Positions 50,068 through 59,484 of a stretch of 64,000 nt of DNA are shown in pieces (position 1 is the first letter of the stretch; every line of letters begins with the position of its first letter). The notes beneath the pieces are model-generated. The model did no database searches, was not told the DNA's origin, and worked only from the letters and a program-made list of their open reading frames with translations. The position numbers and the translations under genes were made by a program. Source of the stretch: CAYREE01 sp964423225 (GTDB lineage Archaea > Altiarchaeota > Altiarchaeia > IMC4 > SCGC-AAA252-I15); assembly GCA_964423225.1 (NCBI GenBank), contig CAYREE010000001.1, positions 1-64,000 on the forward strand. The letters run 5' to 3'.

Positions 50068-51381
50068 CTATACTCCCATTCCCATCTTCTTCATCATTCT
50101 TTCCATCTTTCTAGTGCCGCCCATACCCTTCATCATCTTCTTCATCCGTTTATAATAATTTAATAGCTCGCGCACATCCTCAGGGCTTGTGCCACTGCCT
50201 TTAGCTATGCGATCAACACGCTTGCGTTTAATAATCATGGGATCATCAAGCTCGTCACTTGTCATAGAATCCATTATAACACGATAAATATCCAACTTCT
50301 CCTCCTGTAAGTCCATTAAATCCTTGGGTATCTTCGCCTGAAAGGGAAGCATCTCCATAAGCTTGCTCATAGAACCCATATTGCTCATCTGCTCAAGCTG
50401 CTGATAAAGATCCCTCAAGCTAAACTGGCCCTTCATCATCCTCTTAGCTATCTCTTCGTCTAATTCAACTTCCTTAGCCTTTTCAAGAAGTCCTTCCAAG
50501 TCTCCCATCCCAAGAAGCCGGGATACGAACCGTGTAGGATCGAATATTTCAAGATCATCTATGTGTTCTCCAGTACCGATAAAATTTAGTGGCGAATCAG
50601 TTTCTGCGCATGCTGCAAGAGAACCACCACCTTTTGCACTACCATCAAGCTTTGATACAATTAATCCGTCAATACTACATGCTTCCTGGAATGCTTTAGC
50701 CTGATCGCCTGCAACCTGTCCGATAGTCCCATCCAGTACAAGCAAGACTTTTTCAGGACTGAATTTCTTATAAACCTTGTTAATATCGGCCATCAAGCCC
50801 TTATTCAACTTATGACGACCCTCAGAATCGATTATAATAACGCCCTCATTCTTGAAATGTTTTAAACCCCTCTGGACAATCTTGATCGTATCCTTCTCCT
50901 CATTTTCCCCGTAAAAGGGTACGTGAATCTCCTCAGACAACTGCTTTAACTGATCATAGGCTGCAGGTCTAAACGTATCTGCACAGATAAGCTTTGTATT
51001 CAAACCCTTTTTTTTATAAAATTTGGCGAGTTTGGCTGCTGTTGTAGTCTTGCCTGATCCCTGGACGCCGACAAGAAGGATCTTATCTCCTTCTGTAACA
51101 TCCATCTCTCCGCCGACACCCAGAAGGTTGACTAGTTCATCATAAGTGATCTTTATCAGGTTTTCAGTCCGGTTAAGCATGCCTGGCGGCGTCTCTAACA
51201 AGCCACGCTCCTCTATCCGTTTAGATAATTCTAGGACTAGTTTAACATTAACATCAGCTGAAAGAAGAGCCTTCTGAATATCCTTAGTATATTCTTTGAT
51301 AGTCTTCTTGTCTATGACAACTGCTTTTCTAAGCGTCTTGACAGCATCGGTCAAACCATCCTTGAGTTTCTCAAAAGCCAT
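50068..51381 (-). CDS. srp54: Signal recognition particle GTPase SRP54
   Basis: SRP54 binds signal sequences through the M domain and docks with FtsY by GTP-dependent dimerisation. The N domain is 1-90; G1 GVQGSGKT is 105-112; DTFRPAAYDQL (135-145) is the IBD region; KLDGSAKGGG and GTGEHIDDLEIFDP follow; and the M domain carries Met-rich RMKKMMKGMGG. The G3 motif reads DSEGRH (185-190), whereas family members usually have DTAGRH. The length, 437 aa, is normal. Confidence 0.95.
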   Translation of the reverse strand: MAFEKLKDGLTDAVKTLRKAVVIDKKTIKEYTKDIQKALLSADVNVKLVLELSKRIEERGLLETPPGMLNRTENLIKITYDELVNLLGVGGEMDVTEGDKILLVGVQGSGKTTTAAKLAKFYKKKGLNTKLICADTFRPAAYDQLKQLSEEIHVPFYGENEEKDTIKIVQRGLKHFKNEGVIIIDSEGRHKLNKGLMADINKVYKKFSPEKVLLVLDGTIGQVAGDQAKAFQEACSIDGLIVSKLDGSAKGGGSLAACAETDSPLNFIGTGEHIDDLEIFDPTRFVSRLLGMGDLEGLLEKAKEVELDEEIAKRMMKGQFSLRDLYQQLEQMSNMGSMSKLMEMLPFQAKIPKDLMDLQEEKLDIYRVIMDSMTSDELDDPMIIKRKRVDRIAKGSGTSPEDVRELLNYYKRMKKMMKGMGGTRKMERMMKKMGMGV

Positions 51382-51677
51382 TTTAAGGAGTATGAATATT
51401 GGACGTTCTAAATATATAGATATAATGTGTATTTGAAGGATATCTATAGGTATTACGTCTAAAAGGCGGGATTATCACAGACTTATCCTAGTATTGCCCC
51501 CCAGGTTTGGTGGTTGAATATCATCTATTTTAAGCCGTTCAGTCTTAGGTATTGGTGGTGTGTATTGAATGATCTAACACAAAATTGCCTAGGGATGCTC
51601 CCTTATCATCTTTTAACTGGATATCGTGATATCCCATGAGAAATAGTAGGATGCATCAGATTAAATGCTATGACAAT
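51382..51677. other. Gene-poor gap between srp54 and the thioredoxin-like gene
   Basis: This 296-bp gap is the longest in the window. It holds the srp54 TATA box and a perfect palindrome, GGATATC-GT-GATATCC at 51619-51634. I see no convincing coding frame, tRNA or C/D box RNA. The palindrome lies 44 bp after the end of the gene at 51678 in its reading direction and could mark termination or a binding site. Confidence 0.5.
51410..51418 (-). promoter_or_regulatory. TATA box, srp54 promoter
   Basis: On the minus strand this falls within TCTATATATTTAG, 29-37 nt before the srp54 ATG at 51381. It predicts a short leader of a few bases. Confidence 0.55.
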
Positions 51678-52355
51678 TTAGCAGATCGACAGGTTCCCAG
51701 TACTGCATAATATTCTTGTGAGAGAATCCCGATCCTGTAGGTTACAATAGGCTTTTTCACCTACAACTATACAGGGAAACTCTGAAACACCATACACCTT
51801 CAACAATACATTTACTGAAGGAAGATCCAAGTCCGCGTCAAAGCTAAACACTGCAATCTCAGAGTCTATCCGCTGATTAAAATAATTCAATACATACGCC
51901 TGCTGGTCACAATATTCACAATCCTCTCCATTCCTATAGAAAAAGAGTATTTCAGTCTGTTTTAAATCGCATTTCCTCTTCAACTGTTTTAGTATCGAAA
52001 GATAAATTACTTCCTGACGATTGAACTTCTCCTTCTGAATCTGATAATATGGATCATCCAAGTATTCGCTCGTCAACTCGCGATAAGAATCGATTTTTTC
52101 CCCAAGCTTCCAAATCTTCGTGTCTAAAACTCCCAGCTGAGATTTCAATGCAATACAACTAATATTCTCGCCGTAAACAGTCATCAGCATGTTCAAGGCC
52201 TGTATCTCCTCAAATTCCTCGAGAATATCGGACATGCGCTCATCCAATGCATCTTCGCGAAGAGTATGCAGATATACATTCAATGAATACACGCTGACAA
52301 AAATCACCAAGGTTATGATAAATGCCTTGATGAATATTGAACCTTCTACCTCCAC
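51678..52355 (-). CDS. Membrane-anchored thioredoxin-like protein (CxxC), paired with a GT2
   Basis: The product has an N-terminal transmembrane helix (about residues 7-26), a coiled-coil-like region (30-130), and a thioredoxin-like domain starting ILFFYRNGEDCEYCDQQA, with CEYC at 146-149 and a likely cis-Pro in SEFPCIVV. It probably acts outside the membrane as a disulfide reductase, isomerase or scaffold. GTG 52355 is the likely start, because GGAGG lies 8 nt upstream; the frame opens at an ATG at 52385. It overlaps the upstream GT2 stop and is a paralogue of the protein at 55539. Confidence 0.75.
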   Translation of the reverse strand: MEVEGSIFIKAFIITLVIFVSVYSLNVYLHTLREDALDERMSDILEEFEEIQALNMLMTVYGENISCIALKSQLGVLDTKIWKLGEKIDSYRELTSEYLDDPYYQIQKEKFNRQEVIYLSILKQLKRKCDLKQTEILFFYRNGEDCEYCDQQAYVLNYFNQRIDSEIAVFSFDADLDLPSVNVLLKVYGVSEFPCIVVGEKAYCNLQDRDSLTRILCSTGNLSIC

Positions 52356-53593
52356 TTGATCTGCCTCCTTCGAAGAACAGTACAAAATGAATTAATCCAG
52401 AATATCTGATAAAACACGACAAAAAAAACATATCCAATAAAACCGAGGATATTCTCCCTCACCCGCCTTCCAAGAGTATTAAAACTAATTTTAGTAAGGA
52501 TGATTGTAATCAATATCATTGTGAAAGCAAGAGTTGTGAATATATCAAGTAGTAATAAGTCTAGCTCATAGGTAAAACTAATATGAGACAAGTCAAAGTT
52601 TACTAACCATAAATAATTTATATTCTCTACAACCTTTGAAGAAAACAAGTAGACTGAATACATGAATAAAGACATGCCAAGAGTAATCAACGCGTAATTA
52701 TAAGGTATGTAAAATCCGAAGAGCCCCATCTTCTTGTTGAAAATCATATTCTTATGCTGCCATACAGTCAACAGCGATCCAGAATACCATCTCTTACGCT
52801 GCTTGAATAAGGCCTTAAAATTTGATGGGACATTCGTTAACACACATGTAGCCAAACAGAATGTGAGTTTGTATCCTGCTTTCTGCATCCTAAATGCTAT
52901 CTCCAAGTCTTCCACAATATTATCTTCGTCAAAACCGCCAAGCTTCTGAATAACTTCTTTTCGATAGATGCTAAACGGTCCTGGAGTTACATGCATTATC
53001 CCAAGAAATGAGAGGATCTTTAATGCTATTGATAATCCGACAACATATTCGACGTCAATGACTCTTTCAATGATATTAGTGGGTTTTCGGACGACCACGC
53101 GGACACTCACCGATCCCATCAATTCATCATCAAAATAACCCACAGTCTTAGATAGGATATCTGATCTAACAACACTATCACCGTCCATGCATGCGATCAA
53201 TTCCCCGGAAGCGATTCTGATAGCCTCGTTCAAGCTTGCTGCCTTGCCCTTGTTTTCCAATCTATCGATGAATCTAACATGTAAGAATGGATTATCTTCA
53301 ATAAAGCCTTTGATAAGCTTTCCTGAATTGTCAGTTGAACCATCATTGACAACTATTATCTCATAACAGTCATGTGGATAATCGATCTTTGAAAGTGATT
53401 CTAAAGCTGTGAGAATACCTGACTCCTCATTTAATACGGGAAGAATAATGCTTACCATAGGTAGATCGGTTTTTTTAAACCGATAGGAATTCAATTGTCT
53501 TCTTTTTTCAAAAAGGATAAGTAACATAGAGACTATGAAAAATGTCGACATAAACCAGACAGTCAAAACCATCGTCGAATAGATTATATTCAT
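52346..53593 (-). CDS. Membrane GT2 glycosyltransferase (cellulose-synthase-like)
   Basis: The 415-aa processive-type family 2 enzyme has an N-terminal membrane helix, SIILPVLNEESG (about 48-59), VVNDGSTDNSG, the MDGDSV metal site, ED before AFRMQKAGY, and QRKRWYSG (QxxRW) for the acceptor. Four hydrophobic segments close the chain. It likely extends a polysaccharide while exporting it. Its stop is inside the thioredoxin-like gene's 5' end, so the pair is coupled. Close relative of the 56255 enzyme. Confidence 0.88.
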   Translation of the reverse strand: MNIIYSTMVLTVWFMSTFFIVSMLLILFEKRRQLNSYRFKKTDLPMVSIILPVLNEESGILTALESLSKIDYPHDCYEIIVVNDGSTDNSGKLIKGFIEDNPFLHVRFIDRLENKGKAASLNEAIRIASGELIACMDGDSVVRSDILSKTVGYFDDELMGSVSVRVVVRKPTNIIERVIDVEYVVGLSIALKILSFLGIMHVTPGPFSIYRKEVIQKLGGFDEDNIVEDLEIAFRMQKAGYKLTFCLATCVLTNVPSNFKALFKQRKRWYSGSLLTVWQHKNMIFNKKMGLFGFYIPYNYALITLGMSLFMYSVYLFSSKVVENINYLWLVNFDLSHISFTYELDLLLLDIFTTLAFTMILITIILTKISFNTLGRRVRENILGFIGYVFFVVFYQIFWINSFCTVLRRRQIKWR

Positions 53594-53657
53594 CTCAAAT
53601 ACGCCTTATTAGATAAGACAATCCAATTTATTAATAGAGTTTGTGTGATAAGCAAAG

Positions 53658-54224
53658 ATGTCTAAAAAATCATTTGAGATAAAGCGTCAATTGATGCATA
53701 TGACAGGAGGCATCATCATAAGCATCCTGGCATTATTCATAAAACCCGTCATCGGAGTTCTTGTCATATTCCCAGTAATTGGTGGGATAATCGTCTTTCT
53801 ATCAATACCCCGGATGTTCCCGCAGATAAAAGCACATCATCACCTCCTCTATCACTTCGAAAGAAAAGAGGATTTAGAGAAATTCCCATACAAAGGCGCG
53901 ATATTTTTCGGAATAGGCATCCTGTTCCCACTGATCCTGCTTCCAACAAAGCCGGCAGTAGCAGTGATATTGATACTAAGCGTTGGAGACGCCTTCTCCA
54001 CGATGATAGGGAAAACCTCAAGGCTAAAAATCCATCAGGGAAAATCGATTGAAGGACTCGCAGCTTTCATCATATCAAGCATTATTGCTTCTTCAATGAT
54101 AGTAGACATTAAAACCGCCCTAGTATTCTCAGTTACAGGCGGTATAATTGAATTATTCGCTAAGATAAACGACAATATAGCAATTCCAGCAGCATTGAGC
54201 ATATTATATATCCTAATAGTCTAG
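53658..54224 (+). CDS. Polyprenol/dolichol kinase-like membrane protein
   Basis: The 188-aa polytopic protein starts FEIKRQLMHMTGG, has LSVGDAFSTMIGKTSRLKIHQGKSIEG and ends with a GGIIELFAKINDNIAIPA segment. These are the conserved regions of the SEC59/VTE5 group of lipid kinases and CTP-dependent transferases, which use CTP to phosphorylate dolichol or related lipids. It would regenerate polyprenyl phosphate for the glycosyltransferases around it. It lies divergent from the GT2 at 53593. Confidence 0.82.
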   Translation: MSKKSFEIKRQLMHMTGGIIISILALFIKPVIGVLVIFPVIGGIIVFLSIPRMFPQIKAHHHLLYHFERKEDLEKFPYKGAIFFGIGILFPLILLPTKPAVAVILILSVGDAFSTMIGKTSRLKIHQGKSIEGLAAFIISSIIASSMIVDIKTALVFSVTGGIIELFAKINDNIAIPAALSILYILIV

Positions 54225-54239
54225 ATGAATCCAGATAGA

Positions 54240-55514
54240 CTATCTGTTTTTTTCCCAGATATTCTTATGTCCCTCAAGCCTCTTGAACGGATTAGCCTCG
54301 TTGAAAAAAGGCAGTATGAAAAACAAGAGGGTAATTAGAAAGTAGGGGAAAAAGAAGATTATGGCGAAAAGCACTTTCAGATTAATCCGCCTCATCTTAA
54401 CAGCAGCAAAAACATGATAAAATGTCGTGAGAATCCAGGAGGTTATGAAAATCGGGAATGTTGGCGGCATCTCCCAGATTCCAGTATATACGTTATAGAT
54501 GAATTCTAATGTCCCAAGCTGGCTCGACCAACCGATAAAATACTTTACAACATAAATGTTCAGGTATACTCCTTTACTGATAAAATACTCGAAATACCCC
54601 CGTAATATCTGATATAAGGTTAGAGGTATTATCATGAATCCCTGAATGAAAAAATAGATTTGATTCGGCATCCCATACAAGCCAACCAAACCATGCTTTG
54701 GATTCAATAACATATCATTATGCTTCCTAATAACCTGGATAGTACCCCTACCCCATCTAATCCGCTGTTTTGCAATACCAAATAATGTTTGTGGAACATT
54801 CGTATACATCACAGCCTTAGACATAACGATACGATAACCCTTCTTCCTAATCCCAAGACCAATATCAAAATCCTCAGATAAAGTATCAATAGAAAATCCC
54901 CCAACCGCTTCAAGAGCCCTCCGCCTTACCGCGCAAAAACCAGGAAGCATATAATTAGTACCAATCTTGTCGAAAACATAACGCCACATAGAGCTTAAAG
55001 CATACTCAAAATCCTGATACCAGACAAGAGGATTCCTATTAGAGACAACAGAAATGATGCCAGAAACCGCCCCAACCCCCCCATCCTCAAAAGGCTCGGC
55101 CATACGCTTTAACGCGTCTTTATCAAGCTGTGAATCAGCATCCAGAAACAATATGACCTCGCCTGAAGATTCTGCTACACCCCGGTTTACAGCCATTGCC
55201 TTACCGACATGATCTGTTTCAACAAGCCTTAAATCCTTGTGTTTTTTAGCAAGTTTTTTTACGATATTACCAGTATCATCTTTTGATCCGTCATTTACAA
55301 CCACAACATCTATTTTACCCGGATATCCTGAATCATAGACGCTTTCAATAGTCTCACCAATAACACTCGCCTCATCGTGTGCTGGAATAACAATAGAAAG
55401 ATCAGGATGATATCCTTTCTTCAACTTTCGATCGGGGGCTAATGCTATCAGATTCCACGGTACGAATGTTATGATTGATATCGTGAAAATTAATCCGAGT
55501 ACCTCATTTATCAT
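54240..55514 (-). CDS. Membrane GT2 glycosyltransferase (cellulose-synthase-like)
   Basis: The 424-aa family 2 enzyme has one N-terminal hydrophobic segment, LSIVIPAHDEASV (about 39-51), VVVNDGSKDDTG, FLDADSQLD, a SEDFDIGLG segment and QRIRWGRG (QxxRW). About four transmembrane helices follow. It belongs to the same group as the two other GT2 enzymes nearby, with a more divergent C-terminal half. It is convergent with the polyprenol kinase gene (15 bp gap) and lies downstream of the second thioredoxin-like gene. Confidence 0.87.
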   Translation of the reverse strand: MINEVLGLIFTISIITFVPWNLIALAPDRKLKKGYHPDLSIVIPAHDEASVIGETIESVYDSGYPGKIDVVVVNDGSKDDTGNIVKKLAKKHKDLRLVETDHVGKAMAVNRGVAESSGEVILFLDADSQLDKDALKRMAEPFEDGGVGAVSGIISVVSNRNPLVWYQDFEYALSSMWRYVFDKIGTNYMLPGFCAVRRRALEAVGGFSIDTLSEDFDIGLGIRKKGYRIVMSKAVMYTNVPQTLFGIAKQRIRWGRGTIQVIRKHNDMLLNPKHGLVGLYGMPNQIYFFIQGFMIIPLTLYQILRGYFEYFISKGVYLNIYVVKYFIGWSSQLGTLEFIYNVYTGIWEMPPTFPIFITSWILTTFYHVFAAVKMRRINLKVLFAIIFFFPYFLITLLFFILPFFNEANPFKRLEGHKNIWEKNR

Positions 55515-55538
55515 CTTTAAGATTATTTGACAGAATGC

Positions 55539-56273
55539 CTATAGCTTGGTTGAATTAACTATTAAATTATCTTCCTTTGTTTTATTCTCACATATCGAAA
55601 GATGAGGTGAATATTCACATAAATTAGTGGTTAATCCTGTTTTATCCATTAAGCCACAATGAGTATTCCCTTCAATAACAAGACACGGTAATTTATCCAC
55701 ATTATATGCATCCATTAATGTCTTTACTGCTTGAACATCCCTATCAGCATCGAAGCTGAAGATGGTTAGCTCAGGATCAATCTGCTCGTTGATATATGAA
55801 AGGACAAAGCCCTGCTGACCACAACGCTTATCCTGCTTACAATTCCCATAGAAATAAAGAATGATCGTCTGATTGTATACACACTGCGCCCTAACCTTTG
55901 AGATCATGGAAAACTGTATTAGGGCACGCCGATTCAACCTGCGTTTTTCACGAAGATAAAACTCTTCCCCCCCAAAATCCTGGACAACCTCATAATACTC
56001 CTTTATCTTATTGTCAAGCTTCCAAAGACGCTGCTCAAGATAATTCAACTGTTTTATCAATGCATCACAAGAGGCATTATGCTCTTTTAGATGTTCCATC
56101 AGATAATACGAGCTCTCAATATCTTCAAAATCCTCTAAAACATCATCCATCTTAGATACCACGACTTCCTCCCTGTTCTCATCCATGATATTATTGGTAT
56201 ATTTCAATACCGAAAAAAGAAGGATGGTTAATATCCCAGCCGTCAAAAAAATCTTTACATTCCCGCTCTCCAT
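55539..56273 (-). CDS. Membrane-anchored thioredoxin-like protein with altered Cys motif, paired with a GT2
   Basis: This paralogue of the 51678 product has an N-terminal membrane helix (about residues 7-23), a helical middle (35-130) and a thioredoxin-like domain with ILYFYGNCKQDKRCGQQGFVLSYINEQID. The active-site cysteines are spaced C145-x5-C151, not CxxC. The cis-Pro region is KLPCLVIEG. It has a C-terminal extension. I chose ATG 56273 (244 aa), which has GAGGT just upstream; an ATG at 56318 would lengthen it by 15. The upstream GT2 overlaps its start. Confidence 0.72.
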   Translation of the reverse strand: MESGNVKIFLTAGILTILLFSVLKYTNNIMDENREEVVVSKMDDVLEDFEDIESSYYLMEHLKEHNASCDALIKQLNYLEQRLWKLDNKIKEYYEVVQDFGGEEFYLREKRRLNRRALIQFSMISKVRAQCVYNQTIILYFYGNCKQDKRCGQQGFVLSYINEQIDPELTIFSFDADRDVQAVKTLMDAYNVDKLPCLVIEGNTHCGLMDKTGLTTNLCEYSPHLSICENKTKEDNLIVNSTKL

Positions 56274-57523
56274 TTTACCTCTTTTCCAAAAGCTACAAAA
56301 TACATGCTCAAAACCCACATTATTTGATATGGGATGAAAAACAACATGAAACCGATAAAACCAGTGATATTATCACGTATCCTATGGCCAATACTCTTTA
56401 ACGCAATATAGGATACTATTGCATTCAATGCCATTGGAGTCAAACCCAATAGATGATACATGCTAAGATAATTGAAATCCCATTCGAAATGCTTCTGCGC
56501 AAAAAGTACTTGTGAGACTATATCGAAGTCTATTAGATTCATATTAGACAATGCAATATTCGTATTAGACATGATAATCACCAGAAACGAGAATGAAAGC
56601 AGGCATGCAAGAATGGTTCCGCCATAATTGACTGGAATGAAATACATGCCAAAAGTACCAAGTCTAGGATTTAAAATAACGTCCCGATGCTTTAATATCG
56701 TCTGCATTGTACCAGTATACCATCTCTTACGCTGATAATAAAAATCCTTGAGAGTGGAGGGTACAACAGTGTAAGCAGTTGCTTGAGTGCATACTGCAAT
56801 ATTCATACCCTTCTTATTCATCCTGTATGCAAGCTCCATATCCTCGACAAGATTATCCTTGTCAAAGCCGCCTATCTCCAAGACGCGATCTTTAATATAT
56901 ATGCTGAACTGGCCGGGTGTCACAAACATACAGTTTAGGAAAGTCCAGATCTTATTGTAAAAAGCATTTGCAAGCGCATATTCGATGGCGATAACTTTTT
57001 GGATGATGTTTTTAGCATCCTTAACATAGATCGAGGCTGTTACAGCCGCAACATCCCTTCCTTGAAAATAAGGGAGTGTCCTATGTATGATATCAGGCTC
57101 GATGACAGTGTCTGCATCAATACAGGCAACATATTTCGTCTTAGCATGCTTGATACCCAGGTTCAATGCCTCAGCCTTTCCCTGGTTCGGATTGTTTTCA
57201 AGATATATGATCTTTCCCTCATCTGAAAACTCCTTGCATATCTCTCCAGTACGATCTTTCGACCCATCATTAACAACTATTATATCAAGCTTATCACTGG
57301 GATAATCCAGTTTTAAAGTGGATTCTATGGTATTAGCGATATTATCCTCCTCGTTATATGCGGGGATAATCACTGATACCGCTACGATATCCCCTGTTTT
57401 TCGAGGTAGTTGTTCATGAAACTCTCGTTTATTACGTATGAAAGTGACTAAAGACAACATAAAGAAGAATGTGAGTATGAACCATACAACATACAACAAG
57501 GTTAGATGTATTATAGACGTCAT
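56255..57523 (-). CDS. Membrane GT2 glycosyltransferase (cellulose-synthase-like)
   Basis: The 422-aa enzyme has an N-terminal membrane helix, VSVIIPAYNEEDNI (about 49-62), VVNDGSKDRTGE, IDADTVIE, a VEDMELAYRMNKKG segment and QRKRWYTG (QxxRW); several C-terminal hydrophobic segments follow. Very similar in layout to the 52346 enzyme, including the KEVKWR-type end that overlaps the thioredoxin-like gene. The repeated pair structure suggests duplication of a two-gene unit. Confidence 0.87.
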   Translation of the reverse strand: MTSIIHLTLLYVVWFILTFFFMLSLVTFIRNKREFHEQLPRKTGDIVAVSVIIPAYNEEDNIANTIESTLKLDYPSDKLDIIVVNDGSKDRTGEICKEFSDEGKIIYLENNPNQGKAEALNLGIKHAKTKYVACIDADTVIEPDIIHRTLPYFQGRDVAAVTASIYVKDAKNIIQKVIAIEYALANAFYNKIWTFLNCMFVTPGQFSIYIKDRVLEIGGFDKDNLVEDMELAYRMNKKGMNIAVCTQATAYTVVPSTLKDFYYQRKRWYTGTMQTILKHRDVILNPRLGTFGMYFIPVNYGGTILACLLSFSFLVIIMSNTNIALSNMNLIDFDIVSQVLFAQKHFEWDFNYLSMYHLLGLTPMALNAIVSYIALKSIGHRIRDNITGFIGFMLFFIPYQIMWVLSMYFVAFGKEVKWRAGM

Positions 57524-57580
57524 TTTAATTCAATAAGATCAATAATTGCCCTTATTGATAGGTACACCTCCTTTAATAAT
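57524..57580 (-). promoter_or_regulatory. Leader of the GT2 gene with a strong Shine-Dalgarno far upstream and hairpins
   Basis: On the minus strand the leader holds AAAGGAGGTGT, a near-perfect ribosome-binding motif inside the palindrome AGGTGTACCT (57560-57569), but about 37 nt from the start codon at 57523. Between them CAATAAG and CTTATTG can pair (7 bp), which would fold out the spacer and bring the motif closer to the ATG. No small frame follows the motif at normal spacing. Confidence 0.4.
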
Positions 57581-57629
57581 AATATGGTAGGATGATAAAA
57601 ACGCGATATTTAAAAGCCCTATGGAAAAA

Positions 57630-58763
57630 TCAGTCCTTGCCAATTGAGTCCTCAATAGCTTTTCTAATAATCTCAGAGCCTGAAATATTTTCACTCATCA
57701 TACGATATTCCAATGCTTTTTCCCTAAAAGAATCATCATCCAGTAGAAGACGTATCTTATCGACTAGTTCATCAGCCTTAACTGAATAACTCATTTTAAA
57801 ACCAAGCCCCCGATCCTGTACTACAGAGGCATTATTCTCCTGTTCATTATGTGAGATATCAGGAAATGATAATAATGGCACCCCAAGAGATAAACATTCC
57901 ATAATAGTTGAATGTCCGCCACTTGTTATCACACAATCAGAAGCTTTGATGAAAGGCAGTGGATCATCAAGATATTGTTTTACAATAATATTATCAGGAA
58001 GGCATTGAAGCTCCTTCTCAGAAATACTGGGACCAAGAATAAACGTGTAATTAATCGATGGATCTATTTCTGCTGCCTCAACAACCTTTTCAAACGCTTT
58101 TTTCCTATATCCAAAACCACCCATCATCGACAATACATGGGGTCTGCCAAGGTTAATATCCTTTATCTCAGAATATTTATTACGTACTAGAGGACCAGTA
58201 AAAATACTCTTATCCCTAAGCCTTTGATGTGGATTCAAATTCCTACAACATATCGTATGTGGATCAGGATAGTCAGGTATGAATATGCCATCAGTCCTAT
58301 TGAAGATATTCACATAGAATTTCTCTGCCATACCACCTAATACTCGGATTATCATACCATTATTTTGAAAGAATTGTCTCATATCAGTCTGATTAGAAGT
58401 TGCATAGACCGGGATTTTCTTCAGGATAGAGGCGATTATCCCAGTGTAATAAAGATCAGATATTACAATATCAGGATTGAATTCCTTAAGTATGCCTAAT
58501 GTCCGGGGTGTTGATAGGATTTTCACATTTGTCACTGTAGACCTTATTGAACGCCCCATATCCAATCTACCAGCATCTCCTAAAAGCACGATTTCAGGCG
58601 ATAAGACAGGTACTTTCCCACCTTCAGCTTCTAGAATATCCTTGGAATAACCATAACCAGCATAAATAACTTCATGTCCCTGGGCAACAAGATGTCGACC
58701 GATTGTAATGCACCGAGTCGTATGACCCAAACCTTCACCGCAGACAAATATCAATACACGCAC
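57630..58763 (-). CDS. GT-B fold glycosyltransferase (MGT/MurG-like)
   Basis: The 377-aa product begins with VLIFVCGEGLGHTTRCITIGRHLVAQGHEV, the glycine-rich start of GT1/GT28 enzymes. It has a donor-domain motif SDCVITSGGHSTIMECLSLGVPLLSFP (about 300) that contacts the nucleotide sugar, and ISHNEQENNASVV just after. Such enzymes glycosylate lipids or small molecules. It is the last gene in a minus-strand run that includes purN, folP and folC, from which it is separated by 37 bp. Confidence 0.87.
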   Translation of the reverse strand: MRVLIFVCGEGLGHTTRCITIGRHLVAQGHEVIYAGYGYSKDILEAEGGKVPVLSPEIVLLGDAGRLDMGRSIRSTVTNVKILSTPRTLGILKEFNPDIVISDLYYTGIIASILKKIPVYATSNQTDMRQFFQNNGMIIRVLGGMAEKFYVNIFNRTDGIFIPDYPDPHTICCRNLNPHQRLRDKSIFTGPLVRNKYSEIKDINLGRPHVLSMMGGFGYRKKAFEKVVEAAEIDPSINYTFILGPSISEKELQCLPDNIIVKQYLDDPLPFIKASDCVITSGGHSTIMECLSLGVPLLSFPDISHNEQENNASVVQDRGLGFKMSYSVKADELVDKIRLLLDDDSFREKALEYRMMSENISGSEIIRKAIEDSIGKD

Positions 58764-58800
58764 GTAAGTTATATCATTTAACGAGAAAAAAAAGAGTGGT

Positions 58801-59412
58801 CTAATCCTTGATCATTACATTCCGTCTGTTTATCTCAAGTCTTCCCTCGACAAACAACTTGACAGCTTCAGAATAAATCTTATGTTCCTCTTCAAGTATG
58901 CGTAATGAAATAGTCGCCTCATCATCATCACCCAATATTTCAACTGCTTTTTGGATGATTATCGGACCATGATCAACTTTATCATCAACAAAGTGTACTG
59001 TGCATCCTGTGACCTTCACCCCATAATCCATTGCCTGTCTTTGAGCATGTAATCCTGGAAATGAGGGAAGTAATGCCGGATGTATATTCATCATCCTATC
59101 CTTGAATTCATTTACGAAATAGGGTGTCACAATCCTCATGTATCCTGCAAGAAGAACAAGATCCACGTCACATGATTTCAGTTCATCCACCATCTTCTTA
59201 TCTGATTCTTCCCTAGATGAATAATCTTTTGGATTAACATATACTGACTCTATCCCATGATTCTTCGCCCTTTCAAGCGCGTAAGCCTTACTATTATCCA
59301 CGATCAATAAAACGATTTTAGAATCCGGTATGTATCCTGACTCGACATTTTCTATTAACGCCTGGAAATTACTACCACCCCCAGATGCCAGAACACCTAT
59401 CCGTGTAACCAT
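58801..59412 (-). CDS. purN: Phosphoribosylglycinamide formyltransferase PurN
   Basis: PurN transfers a formyl group from 10-formyl-tetrahydrofolate to GAR in purine synthesis. The phosphate loop ASGGGSNFQA (9-18) and the catalytic Asn109, His111 and Asp147 (NIHPALLPSFPG and VDHGPI) are all present. I chose ATG 59412 (203 aa), which matches the family start; an upstream ATG at 59448 would add 12 residues. The use of PurN, not the formate-dependent PurT/PurP, fits the presence of folP and folC nearby. Confidence 0.95.
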   Translation of the reverse strand: MVTRIGVLASGGGSNFQALIENVESGYIPDSKIVLLIVDNSKAYALERAKNHGIESVYVNPKDYSSREESDKKMVDELKSCDVDLVLLAGYMRIVTPYFVNEFKDRMMNIHPALLPSFPGLHAQRQAMDYGVKVTGCTVHFVDDKVDHGPIIIQKAVEILGDDDEATISLRILEEEHKIYSEAVKLFVEGRLEINRRNVMIKD

Positions 59413-59484
59413 AGGATTTAATACAGGGAAACCCCGATTAAAAAACATTGATATGTTCCTTATTGGATTTGTTACGCATAGTAG

